Origin: Cymbomonas tetramitiformis | Lineage: Eukaryota; Chlorophyta; Pyramimonadophyceae; Pyramimonadales; Pyramimonadaceae | Direction of reading: 5' to 3' | Assembly (NCBI GenBank): GCA_001247695.2 | Contig: LGRX02027794.1 | Span: forward strand, 62,001 to 126,000 | Length of the DNA: 64,000 bases | Shown here: positions 21,501 through 31,339 of the stretch, one piece after another | How positions within the stretch are numbered: position 1 is the stretch's first letter | Layout of the letters: each line of letters starts with the position of its first letter | Notes under the pieces: model-generated | What the model was told of the DNA's origin: nothing | The model's database searches: none | Seen by the model: the letters and a program-made list of their open reading frames with translations, nothing else | Made by a program: the position numbers and the translations under genes

Positions 21501-23898
21501 CAAGCCAAACCGACCGAGTCCATGAGTCAGGCTGTGTGCCGTGTCGCGAGCCACGGCACAAGCCAAACCGACCGAGTCCATGAGTCAGGCTGTGTGCCAT
21601 GTCGCGAGCCACGGCCCAAGCCAAACCGACCGAGTCCATGAATCAGGCTGTGTGTCGTGTCTCGAGCCACGGCCCAAGCCAAACCGACCGAGTCCATGAG
21701 TCAGGCTGTGTGCCGTGCCGCGAGCCACGGCACAAGCCAAACCGACCGAGTCCATGAGTCAGGCTGTGTGCCATGTCGCGAGCCACGGCCCAAGCCAAAC
21801 CGACCGAGTCCATGAGTCAGGCTGTGTGCCCTGTCGCGAGCCACGCCACAAGCCAAACAGACCGAGTCCATGCATCAGGCTGTGTGCCCTGTCGCGAGCC
21901 ACGGCACAAGCCAAACCGACCGAGTCCATGAGTCAGGCTGTGTGCCGTGCCGCGAGCCACGGCACAAGCCAAACCGACCGAGTCCATGAGTCAGGCTGTG
22001 TGCCATGTCGCGAGCCACGGCCCAAGCCAAACCGACCGAGTCCATGAGTCAGGCTGTGTGCCCTGTCGCGAGCCACGGCACAAGCCAAACCGACCGAGTC
22101 CATGAGTCAGGCTGTGTGCCGTGCCGCGAGCCACGGCACAAGCCAAACCGACCGAGTCCATGAGTCAGGCTGTGTGCCATGTCGCGAGCCACGGCCCAAG
22201 CCAAACCGACCGAGTCCATGAGTCAGGCTGTGTGCCGTGCCGCGAGCCACGGCACAAGCCAAACCGACCGAGTCCATGAGTCAGGCTGTGTGCCGTGCCG
22301 CGAGCCACGACACAAGCCAAACCGACCGAGTCCATGAGTCAGGCTGTGTGCCCTGTCGCGAGCCACGGCACAAGCCAAACCGACCGAGTCCATGAGTCAG
22401 GCTGTGTGCCGTGCCGCGAGCCACGACACAAGCCAAACCGACCGAGTCCATGAATCAGGCTGTGTGCCGTGCCGCGAGCCACGACACAAGCCAAACCGAC
22501 CGAGTCCATGAGTCAGGCTGTGTGCCGTGTCGCGAGCCACGCCATGCTGTTCTTTCAGCGTTGCACAAAGCCGCAGGCATGGCAAACTTATGAATTCCTT
22601 CCCCTGGTTTTCTTTCAAGGAAAGGGCTCGCCTAAGATAATCGGATACACCTAGTTACGACCTAGGTACAGCGAGTTACAGTCTCGGTTGCCGGCTTAGC
22701 AACGAGCGAGGTCCTGGCGCCACTGTGGTCAAAGTGGTTAGTCGATATCAGCTGTCATAGCAAAAACTCACTTTCACAGGCGCCTATGCTTGTGTGCATG
22801 CAACACGCAGGCATGCACTTTTCCGGAAGAGGAAGAGCATGATGTTTATGTGCGCACCGATTGCAGGGACGAAAGATCCATTCGAAATATCTGTTTGGAC
22901 ACGTCACACCTCGAAGCGTGAGACCACGAGTCGTAGAAACGAGTCAACTTGGCTCCAATAATTCAGTTCAGCTATCACGGCATGGAGCTCTCTGCGTGTG
23001 TGACAGTCCTCAGCCGGCGAGGCAAAGACGAGAAGAGTGGCCACATAGTATAGCATCATACCTCTGGAGTGAGGATTGCTCGGCCTTCTGTGGCTGCTTT
23101 CTGGGCACATAGTATAGCATCATACCTCTGGAGTGAGGATTGCTCGGCCTTCTGTGGCTGCTTTCTGGGCACATAGTATAGCATCATACCTCTGGAGTGA
23201 GGATTGCTCGGCCTTCTGTGGCTGCTTTCTGGGCACACTCCTTGATAAGCGCCTCCCCGCGTTCCACGCTACGACACGCCAGAAGCACTGCGGTGGAAAT
23301 TCGACTGTGTTAGTTTAGAAACTCCATACGTCAGTGCAGTTTCAACTGGTCGTGGCGGAGTGAAACGCAGCTACGCAGCTTGGCTACGACATGCAACAGA
23401 TCCCCGCAGGAGCTCGCCGACGCAAGTCCCAAGAGGAAAGCTACACAACAAAACAACAAGTCCCTGCCTTGTTTTGGTTACGCAAGATTTCTGTGTATTT
23501 AACCTGTCAGTGACCGAGTGTAAGACGAAACGGGAGTGCGAGGTACACAGAGCACCAAATCAGAGAATGGCAGCTTCTTTGGCTCACCCTTTGCGCCGCG
23601 ACGCACAAGCTCAGCAGCTGTCTCCTTCCCGATTCCGCTGCACAAAGAGAAAGGCTTTGACCAGGTCTTAGTTAGAACCATATCCTGACGTTGCGTCCTA
23701 TCGCCCTCTTTTACCACACGCGCCAGTTCCGAAGACAACAGAGGCACGTTGGCTTGCCGTGTACCTCGTGGGACCAGTCACCATCACGGTCTTGCCAGCG
23801 ACGTCCCCTCCAATGGTCTCTAGCGGTCCAAGATGCCTGGTTTTCCATCGCTGCACAGGGTGCACGGCAAGCCACATTAGAAAGAGGCGTACTACCAC
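18562..23898 (-). CDS. Short-chain dehydrogenase/reductase (RDH/DHRSX-like), about 12 exons
   Basis: NAD(P)-dependent oxidoreductase of the classical/extended SDR type. Exons I can splice by eye with GT-AG borders and consistent phases, in transcription order: 23898-23765, 23637-23588, 23287-23190, (22987-22910, tentative), 21325-21241, 20910-20879, 20487-20409, 20093-19988, 19755-19619, 19189-19061, 18832-18790, 18661-18562. The product is about 356 residues (330 without the tentative exon). Visible motifs: Rossmann VAGKTVMVTGPTSGIGKE with the TGxxxGxG loop split by the first intron; CNAG in place of NNAG; FGSNYLGHFLLT; catalytic Ser in VVMVSSMLHEFGKI; YGQSK (YxxxK); ALHPGNVVTD. A hydrophobic N-terminus (VVRLFLMWLAV) may anchor it to a membrane. 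The reading frame is intact despite a minisatellite in an intron and a triplicated splice donor. Substrate unknown. The first-exon start and tentative exon are the least certain parts. Confidence 0.88.
21378..22546. repeat. Minisatellite, ~58-bp unit, about 20 copies, inside an SDR intron
   Basis: Tandem array of CCGACCGAGTCCATGAGTC..GGCTGTGTGCC..CGCGAGCCACG..ACAAGCCAAA units. Variation is confined to a few positions (CCGTGTCG/CCATGTCG/CCCTGTCG; CGGCACAAG/CGGCCCAAG/CGACACAAG), and higher-order groups of variants recur, indicating recent homogenisation. It lies in the intron before the exon at 21325-21241. Long frames across it are repeat read-through, not genes. Confidence 0.95.
23042..23233. 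repeat. Three identical 64-bp tandem copies spanning the 3' end of SDR exon 3 and its 5' splice site
   Basis: Copies start at 23042, 23106 and 23170. Each holds, on the minus strand, the last part of exon 3 (encoding AATEGRAILTPE) followed by the donor CCAGAG|GTATGATG. Three equivalent donors exist, at 23190, 23126 and 23062. Only use of the first keeps the frame, because read-through hits TGA two codons into the intron and 64 is not a multiple of three. Confidence 0.9.
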
Positions 23899-25296
23899 TG
23901 CAAGCCCGCTTGTGCAAATACAAAACCGAAGAATTCGACCTGAAAGAGGACGTCATAAATGACCTTCCGCCAGACCAAAGGGGAATATCGAGGATCCATA
24001 TTCGAAAGTACTACGATCAGATATTCACAAATGAAACGGCGACAACCGACAAGAAGAGACACACGTGCTCAGGAGATTCGCACGTGATAAGCAATACCCA
24101 CCCACACACACACACACACCCACGACAATCTGTAATACAAACTACAGTATGTCACTCCACTCTTAACTGGAAAGTCGTAGCTTTCCTCTCGTCTGCTCGT
24201 TCCTGTCGCTGTCGCTTCGCTCGGCTGTTGTGTGCATGCTAATACGAATAGAAAACTGTCTGTCGTTTGATACCAGCGCAGGTCGAGATGATGAGAGATG
24301 GGTACATGTGTCACACGTGAGACGTCACGTGAGACGTAGATTTAAAAAGATTGAGATTCTTCATATTTATATTACTTGCAACTAGTATGATACCCCTAAG
24401 CCTACAGTATCTCTAGCGCTAGGGACCCCTACTTGATACTACTTCGGGACACTTGACTTGATACGCATACAGATACTGTACTCGGATACTGTCAAACTAT
24501 GGTGACATAATTCCCCAACTCCTTGAGTTGGTGGTCCTGTTCATTCATCACACAATAGACAATTGTCAATTACAATTACAATTACAATTTCCCAACTCCA
24601 GACGAGAGGAGTAGTGGTCCTGGAGGGAAATTTCAATTTCCGAAAACCAAATTAGGTCATCTGGCTTACGGTCAGATGGCCTACGGGTGCTCCACCGAAT
24701 ATAAGGTGCTGGACGGAGTAATTAAATCGGGCAAATGGACGGTTCATATATTCGAAATTCGGTAATTAAGCCAGTGTTAGATATCCGACGGCCCAAACAT
24801 CCTATATAATTCTTATTTTCGGGGATCCTTATTTTCCGTGGAGCACCCGTAGTGGAGAACTGGAGATCTCTTTTTGAGATCGATCCGTCTAGTACAGCAA
24901 GAGTATGAACTATCGTTTCGTATGAAGGAACACTTTTAAAAGACTTTTACCGACGCGAGCTCATTTTTATCCTTATGCTTATTACGAGGGGCGAGAGCAG
25001 ACGTAGCGTCATCTGGTCTTAATCTGCCAACCGACACCGTGAAACATCCAGCTCAACAGTAGAACTTACAAAAAAAAAGTGCATAGCATAGCTCGTTCTG
25101 ATGTATTTGATATATCCAATATTTGCTCTCAAGGATTAAAATCTGACACTAGATTTCCCCTAGACTTTCTTTGTATTCTTCCTGAAGTGAAGTCTCTTTG
25201 TGAAACGCACGGAAACTGGAGAGCTCGTGACACATACCAGAAATTTGCTCGTTCGGTTCTGCTCAAGGACCTGTTCCTGTTACTCAGTTTGAAAAC
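23899..25296. other. Intergenic region with CA repeat and a MITE
   Basis: No supported gene. It holds the SDR 5' flank, a (CA)n tract at about 24103-24120, repeats of CAATTACAATTA near 24560, and the MITE at 24681-24852. A plus frame 25079-25300 leads into the gene at 25297 without recognisable content and may be 5' UTR or an upstream ORF. Confidence 0.4.
24681..24852. mobile_element. Small MITE with 15-bp terminal inverted repeats
   Basis: CTACGGGTGCTCCAC at 24681-24695 and its exact reverse complement at 24838-24852 enclose 142 bp of non-coding, AT-rich DNA. The ends can also be read as TA target sites plus CGGGTGCTCCAC. No coding capacity; superfamily uncertain. Confidence 0.7.
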
Positions 25297-25932
25297 ATGA
25301 CCGAGAGGCAGGATAACATAGACAGTTCTCTTCCACATGACGTCGCAGAGTATGGCCCACCTTGGAACCGCCGTATCCCAAGCGATAAAGTCATACTACG
25401 GTACCTAAATCACAAGTTCGGCTGGATTCCCAGCGATGAGAACATTCGTCCGATCCCGGAGACTATTGCTGCAAAGGAGTCTGCAACCGCAAAATATAAA
25501 TTTCACTACGCTACGGAAGCCGATCATATACTGCACACGGTGCTCCGCCTCGAAGTGACCTACGAAAAGGACCCTTCAACGGGACGTCGAATAGGCACTA
25601 GGAAGATAGCGAACCGGTTCGACAAACAAGGTACCCTTGTCGACAAGCGCAGATTCCTTAAAAACGAGTTTCCATATCTCGTGCCAAGTGGAACTCTTCA
25701 TTACATAATGTGGTATAGTGCGGCCAAAGAGGATCTTGAAGAGGACGAGATCAACAGAGATATATTTCAGGGCATCGAAGCTGAACTCGCGTCTTCGGAA
25801 GAAAATACTGAGATAAACGGTCAGCGCACCTTTCGACCTTTTGAGTTTGTGTGGTACCTTAATCCGAAAATGACCATTCCAGATGTGTTTCACGTACAAG
25901 TGTTTTGGCATTTGAAAGAGAACAACTTTTAG
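25297..25932 (+). CDS. 211-aa protein resembling the DUF3605-type family
   Basis: Single-exon ORF with a clear ATG and coherent protein throughout. The middle and end carry FPYLVPSGTLHYIMWYS and FEFVWYLNPKMTIPDVFHVQVFW. This arrangement, an aromatic/Pro segment with H-Y-x-x-W followed ~80 residues later by a W-(F/Y)-x-N-P-x-x-x-(S/P)-(I/V)...H-x-H/Q-V-F block, resembles the uncharacterised DUF3605-type proteins of fungi and related proteins in large algal DNA viruses. That family link is from memory and moderate at best. No signal peptide or membrane helix. It stands alone between TE-rich regions, so it may be a host gene or a virus-derived gene; function unknown. Confidence 0.6.
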   Translation: MTERQDNIDSSLPHDVAEYGPPWNRRIPSDKVILRYLNHKFGWIPSDENIRPIPETIAAKESATAKYKFHYATEADHILHTVLRLEVTYEKDPSTGRRIGTRKIANRFDKQGTLVDKRRFLKNEFPYLVPSGTLHYIMWYSAAKEDLEEDEINRDIFQGIEAELASSEENTEINGQRTFRPFEFVWYLNPKMTIPDVFHVQVFWHLKENNF

Positions 25933-27080
25933 TGCTTTGCTAATCATAAGTATGCTCCCCGCCAAGTCTGGTTGTGAACGAGCATCTCCTACCGACAGTG
26001 CAGTAACCAGTATTTCGCGAAACCCTAAATTTATAAGTTTAGCCACAGGCACAGGCACGGTGATAACACGTGTGAGCGTTCCGATGTCCGAGCGGGCATT
26101 GACATACGTTTCGTCTTAAGTGCTCTACTATTAAAGTGGTGGACATGATCTGTTCTCGGCTGGATTAGCAACTCTACCTAAGACATCAATTCATCACTGC
26201 GGACTGTGTGCGTCGTTCGGTGAAATAGGGAGATAAACTGATAAACTGATTGCTGTTGAACCCATGCTCTAAGTGATGAAGTCTAACACTCGACTTGGCT
26301 AAGTGTTGTGTGACTATAAGAATACCGGTGGCACTTAGAAGTCGGACTAGATGCAAGCGACCGACTGTCGCAGTACACCGAATGCCGAATGAGGAACGAT
26401 TATGAGAAAATGGGCTCTTGACAACTTACAGGCAAATGATCGGTGTAGCCATTATTTGCACGGTATCGGTATAACTTGATTAAAGTCGAAAACCTTCACG
26501 CCTTGTGCATCGAGTCTTCGTACAAAATTTACCCATTTTATTGCCGGGCATGCCGGGCGGTTCTCGAAATTACTAGCGGGCATCAATCGCGAGCCAGTGT
26601 AGGAAGACCCACTTATACATGAACACGATGCACTTTACAAATGCCAAATGACATCACCTCATAGTGGGAAAAGAAGGTCGCCATTGCCAGATCGGATGAA
26701 ACGATAAGGATGGAGAACGAAACACATCGAAGGAACAATCGGATGATGCGCCAGATTTGGAACCGTTGACTGGTTTCATATGGAAAATACAGCTTATGGG
26801 CAGATGCCACGGTGAATGCCCGTTTACAATAGGCGATATTTTGAATTTTTGCAGACGTGGAACGAAATGCAGATGCCAGATCAACTTCATGGAATCTAGG
26901 TTGGGCAAAACGTGGGCGAGGTTTAATTTGGGGGGCAAATACGATTAAGCGGGCGTTTAATCTTGGGGGTATACGTTACATACTTAAGGCGGGTCTCCCC
27001 ATACTTAAGGGCCTCCCGCCCCATACTTAAGGCAAAATGCAAAATCGAAGATGCGGTTTCGAAACTGCCAACTCGTCTAG
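25933..27080. other. Intergenic region, no gene seen
   Basis: No coding frame I can support. Three copies of CATACTTAAGG occur at 26979-27033, matching the motif cluster at 6915-7010; the shared motif may mark a common transposon-derived flank. Confidence 0.35.
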
Positions 27081-27085
27081 GCACC

Positions 27086-27297
27086 TGCTGGATGTGACAC
27101 ACCGACAGTCAAAATCTGTCACTTGTCACTTCCTATAGTAGGCTGGGTGACCGTCACCAGTAGACGGGAAACACCCGTTAGTATTTATGTGTACCTCTTT
27201 TATCAATCTGAGACTTTTTACCGTTCTGATATCGAAACCCTTAACTCAGGGTTTATTCTCCGTTATCCGATATATACACCCGACTATATATCTGACA
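27086..27297 (+). repeat. 5' LTR, 212 bp
   Basis: TG...CA ends. Contains inverted GTGACCGTCACC-type and ATATATACACC/TATATA elements that could hold the promoter. Preceded by the TSD GCACC. Confidence 0.85.
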
Positions 27298-27685
27298 GGT
27301 TTGGCCCCACTTACGCTTTATTTAGCCACTGCGACACCGCGAGGATGATTGGCTAAAGCCAGACGCTTGGGATGGAGTGAGGTGCTCCGCGCGTGGAAGT
27401 GCCGGCAGTCGCGGGTATGGCCTAAGTTTTGTGGGTTGATTTACGGCTAGCTGTAGGCCTTTGAGAACAACTTTTCTACGGGAATTAACGTTGGATTGGT
27501 TTACGCATCCTGGTTGGTCACCACACCGTTTCGTATCGGCCGCCATCTACCACACGACTTCTCGAAATTCCTGCTCTCTCACGGCAGCCGCATCGACGAC
27601 CCACCACATTTCTTGGCCGCCCAAGACTGCCGCATTTGTTTTCCACGTCTTCTTGCCTCACTCCACCCCTGTAGTCTTCTTCATC

Positions 27686-30201
27686 ATGGTTGCTTCTACT
27701 AGATCAACGGCTAGCATGGCGCATCGCCGCCGCACATTAAGCACAATTTTTGACTCCGTTGCTGCCAGGCATGCCAACACGCCCGCGACCCCGCCAGCGG
27801 CACAGCCGGCCGCTAATTCGGCGGGGGCTACATTTTTGGCGTCGGTACGCACACTACAGCGGGAGCACTTCGACATGAAAGTGGCGAAGCACGTCCAACG
27901 CAAGTTGTTCGACGGCAAAGAGGGGAGATTCTCCGGTGCGGAGCCCCACGCGGCGGCCATCTTCACGAGAATGGTGTCTGCCCTGCAGGCGGCATTCGTC
28001 ACTGAGGACATCATAACCTGTCAGATATATAGTCGGGTGTATATATCGGATAACGGAGAATAAACCCTGAGTTAAGGGTTTCGATATCAAAACGGTAAAA
28101 GTCTCAGATTGATAAAAGAGATACACATAAATACTAACGGGTGTTTCCCGTCTACTGGTGACGGTCACCCAGCCTACTATAGGAAGTGACAGGTGACAGT
28201 CTTTACTGTCGGTGTGTCACATCCAGCAGTTTCCTCCCGCTCTTCACGCTGGACGACGCTACCTTGGCCGTCCGCGTGGAGGCCAACAATTTATTGTTCT
28301 CCACGATCGAGCTGCTGATCGACCCCTCGTCGCCCGCAGCGGACTGGTTGGACTCGTCCCACGCCAGCTTCCCAGCAGACGGTAAGCGTGTCCTGCTCGA
28401 GTTCGCCCGTCGGATGATCCCGGTTGGGGACCCCTTCCAGGGGCAAGCGGACATGTTTGCCGTCCGCATCGTTGCGGGCGTGGACCCTCATGGACCCATT
28501 GAGGACTTCAACGCCGCGCTCAAAGCTGCTAGGACCAGGTCGACGCTCCAGGACGAGGACGTTAAGTCCCTTTTCATCAAAGCCCTCGACGCCACCTTCT
28601 ACCAGCCGGTGGTGTCCCGTTTGCTCCTTCACGACCAACGAGCCGCCCACGACCTACTCACCATTCAGCAGTGGGTGCGGGAGTGCTACGGCGAGCACGT
28701 GCGGGCGGGCACCGCCACCGCATCCGCACACCGGTACTCCCACGGCACGCACTTCATGGAGAAGGGCGTTGATGAGTCGGGTGCGGCGAGTGAGATCGCG
28801 GACTTGCGGACAATGGTGCTCGACTTGAAGAGGCAATTGGCCACCTTCCTCGTCACCGCCGAACCCGAATCGTCTCCGCGGGGGTTTACCCCTCGCGCGG
28901 ACAAACCGGACCGCCGGGTCAAGACCCGTTTCGCAGCCTCCCCCCTCCCCAAAGGGGGGAATTGGTCTCAGTCCGTCTCACGAAAGGTGGCCTTCCACCG
29001 CGACAGCGGTGCGGCAATCCCGTACTGCCAAAATCAGGTGTGTGCTAAGGGGAAGGCGAGGCATTGGCACAGAGACTGCCCAAACGGGGGCAGGACCGGA
29101 CTCTCGGCCTTCGCCTTCGCCGAGGAGGCCGAGAACTCCGTATTGGCCGCGAGGTTCCAACACGCCATCGACAACGGCGACCCCGTGGAATTCGACGCCC
29201 TCTGCATGCTTGCGGGCGGGAAGCCAGAGGTCTTCACCGATCTCTCCGCGTGCTCGTTCTGCGAGGAGGACGGTGAGGTCGTCGTGTCCGCCGTCGCCGA
29301 GTTCTCGGAGATGGCGCACGCGGCTGGAGCTTCCACATTCAACATCAACACCTTCACTGCCGACATGCCGGTGGTGTCGGAGCCGCCCGCACACTCCCCG
29401 CCCGCGTCGGTTGAGTCCGAAGGGGATTGGACCGGTCCGCCAAACCCCTTCTGCCCTCCCGTCACCCGCACGTTTGCCGACTTCATTGAGGGCACGGGGG
29501 TTGCATTGGTGCCCGACGAGCCGGCCCCGAGCATGAATTTGCTCTCCGCGGTTGGGGAGCCGGAACGCGTGATCGGCTACAAGCCCGCGACTTGCACCAC
29601 GAGCGACGATGACGACGAGGGTGACTCGGTGGCACTGCCGCGACCGCGGTACGGCTGCGGGAACGGCATTCCGAGGTTCGCGAGATCTCTCCTCACTTCC
29701 TCCTTGGTGTGCGCACTCTTTGTAATTTGTGCCGCCGCCGCACCGCACGCCGTTGCCGGTGTCGGTGGTGCCGATGCGCGCACATGCACGGCTCTACCGG
29801 TCGGTGGTGCTACGTGGGCTACCTCGGCGATCCCGGCTACGGAGGCTTCACCGACTGACATGGTTCATGGCGTGCCGTGTGCTATCCCACCTCGTCGCCA
29901 ACGGCGGGAGCAGAGACGGCAGGGCCTCTACATGGCTCCGATGCCGTGGCATCCCGGGCCGCCACCGCCTGCCGAGTTGTTTGTGGACGGCCCTCCACTG
30001 TCGCCGGCTTCATCTTCAGATGGCGAGGCTCCACCGTCGGGCGGCACTTGGCAGCATCCCGGTGCGGTGCAGCCTCCCGTGATCGAGAACCCGTCAATTT
30101 CTTCTACGAATGATTCATCACCGGCCCCGGGGGCCGGCAACTGCTTCACAGTCACGCTGCTCCGAGCCGGGCAGACAGCTCCGAAGACCACTAGTGGCTA
30201 G
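27686..30201 (+). pseudogene. Gag-like polyprotein interrupted by an inverted LTR
   Basis: N-terminal part 27686-28018 (MVASTRSTASMAHRRR..., Ala/Pro-rich, then a helical capsid-like start with LQREHFDMKVAKHVQRKLF) and C-terminal part 28229-30201 are the same protein. The LTR insertion lies between TEDIIT and FLPLFTLDD. The second half has a helical capsid-like region, the block FAASPLPKGGNW shared with the copia-like gag at 6.7 kb, a Cys/His knuckle-like YCQNQVCAKGKARHWHRDC, an acidic Pro-rich stretch, a hydrophobic segment SLLTSSLVCALFVICAAAA, and a Pro/Ser-rich tail. The knuckle plus late hydrophobic segment also occur in the gag at 43.7-46.5 kb, so three related families share this unusual layout. 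No protease motif follows. Unless the insert is somehow spliced out, this copy makes no full-length protein. Confidence 0.75.
28019..28228 (-). mobile_element. Inverted LTR copy inside gag
   Basis: Reverse-complement copy of the flanking LTRs (TGTCAGATATATAG...CATCCAGCA on the plus strand), 210 bp, with a few differences from them near its 5' end (GTAAAGACTGTCACC versus GTCAAAATCTGTCAC). Flanking pentamers TAACC and GTTTC do not match. However, 210 bp plus a 5-bp duplication is exactly the frame offset between the two gag halves, which argues for an ordinary insertion event whose duplication has since been altered. Confidence 0.8.
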
Positions 30202-30453
30202 AATTATTCACGCCGTGCCTGCCTGGGAGTTAGCTGTAGTATAGCCTCCTAGATGTGCGGAAGGGCTCTCTACATTTGAGCTGTGTTTAGGGTTTTAGCA
30301 AAGTAACAGCAGTATCTGACAATCTTGCTGTGACCTGGGACCGCCCTGACCAAGAGTACAGGCCCCCAGTTGTGCTACAGTTTCCTCCTGAAGTTAAGTA
30401 GGGAGTTTGTTTGCTTCGTTCACTACTAGCTCCGGTCACCACCCTAGGTGGTG

Positions 30454-30664
30454 TGCTGGATGTGACACACCGACAGTCAAAATCTGTCACTTGTCACTTC
30501 CTATAGTAGGCTGGGTGACCGTCACCAGTAGACGAGAAACACCCGTTAGTATTTATGTGTACCTCTTTTATCAATCTGAGACTTTTACCGTTCTGATATC
30601 GAAACCCTTAACTCAGGGTTTATTCTCCGTTATCCGATATATACACCCGACTATATATCTGACA
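30454..30664 (+). repeat. 3' LTR, 211 bp
   Basis: About 99% identical to the 5' LTR and followed by the TSD GCACC. The bases before it (CACCCTAGGTGGTG) are not a clear polypurine tract. Confidence 0.85.
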
Positions 30665-30669
30665 GCACC

Positions 30670-31313
30670 TACAAGTGGCGTGGCGGGTGCGTCCATCGCC
30701 GACATAATTTCGTGAGGATGGCCGGCGACGACTCTTCCGCCGATGCGTCCACCCGATTTCTATGGTGGACGTGGTGAGGGTGTACAGAGATAGGTTGGGC
30801 ATACGTATGGGCAAAACGCGGTTTAATCGGGGGTCATGGGGACAGCGACTTTCACCCGCACAGAGGTGGGGTTGAGCAGCCTCTCCTGTTGCACCCCTCG
30901 CCCCGAGGTGCCACGTAGGCAGTCAGAATTCCACAGTTGGCGTTGATAATAAAACACTCACTGCATTTCATTATCTCATCTTAGCCTTCGTCTCTCCAGC
31001 GTCCGACTGTTCTGTTCCCGCTGTTTGGCGGCTTGCCTATTATATGTATATTAATATATCTACTTTCCTATAAAAGGTCAGAGGTATTTACTGCATGCCA
31101 AGACTATGAAGGTCAAAGGTAGTAAGTAAGTAAGGTAAGTAGGTAATTTGGTCTGGTTCAGGGCTCCTAATCGTCGGTTTCAAACTTGCATATCGTCATG
31201 GGAACACTGACTTTCACCCCCCATAAGGGGGGAGGTCTGTGGTGCCCTGTGTCACCCCTCGCCTGCTCGGATGTCACTTGCAGTGCCTGCTGTCTGCTCA
31301 GCTCGTGTGTCCC
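30670..31313. other. Intergenic region between the gag-only element and CACTA element
   Basis: No gene. It contains two related segments, GGGTCATGGGGACAGCGACTTTCACCC at 30827 and TCATGGGAACACTGACTTTCACCC near 31196, each followed by a GGGGTG-rich/ACCCCTCGCC tail, i.e. a diverged duplication about 370 bp apart. A GTAAGTAAGTAAGG simple repeat lies at 31120-31145. Confidence 0.45.
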
Positions 31314-31339
31314 CCCTACAAATTATTGCCCCATTCATC

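Larger units (their letters stand above)
27086..30664 (+). mobile_element. Gag-only LTR retrotransposon (TR-GAG-like), 5-bp TSD
   Basis: Two direct LTRs (27086-27297 and 30454-30664) begin TGCTGGATGTGACAC and end ATATCTGACA. They differ by one substitution and one indel over 212 bp, and the element is flanked by the perfect 5-bp duplication GCACC (27081-27085 and 30665-30669). This defines a recent, structurally complete insertion of 3.58 kb. The interior encodes only a gag-like protein; there is no protease, reverse transcriptase, RNase H or integrase, so it must be mobilised by an autonomous relative. The gag is split by an inverted third LTR copy at 28019-28228. No obvious primer-binding site follows the 5' LTR. 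Confidence 0.85.

Noticed and set aside
21378..22546. Possible repeat protein or CRISPR array in the 58-bp repeats
   Set aside because: Units are contiguous with no unique spacers, and frames are simple read-through; it is a minisatellite in an intron.
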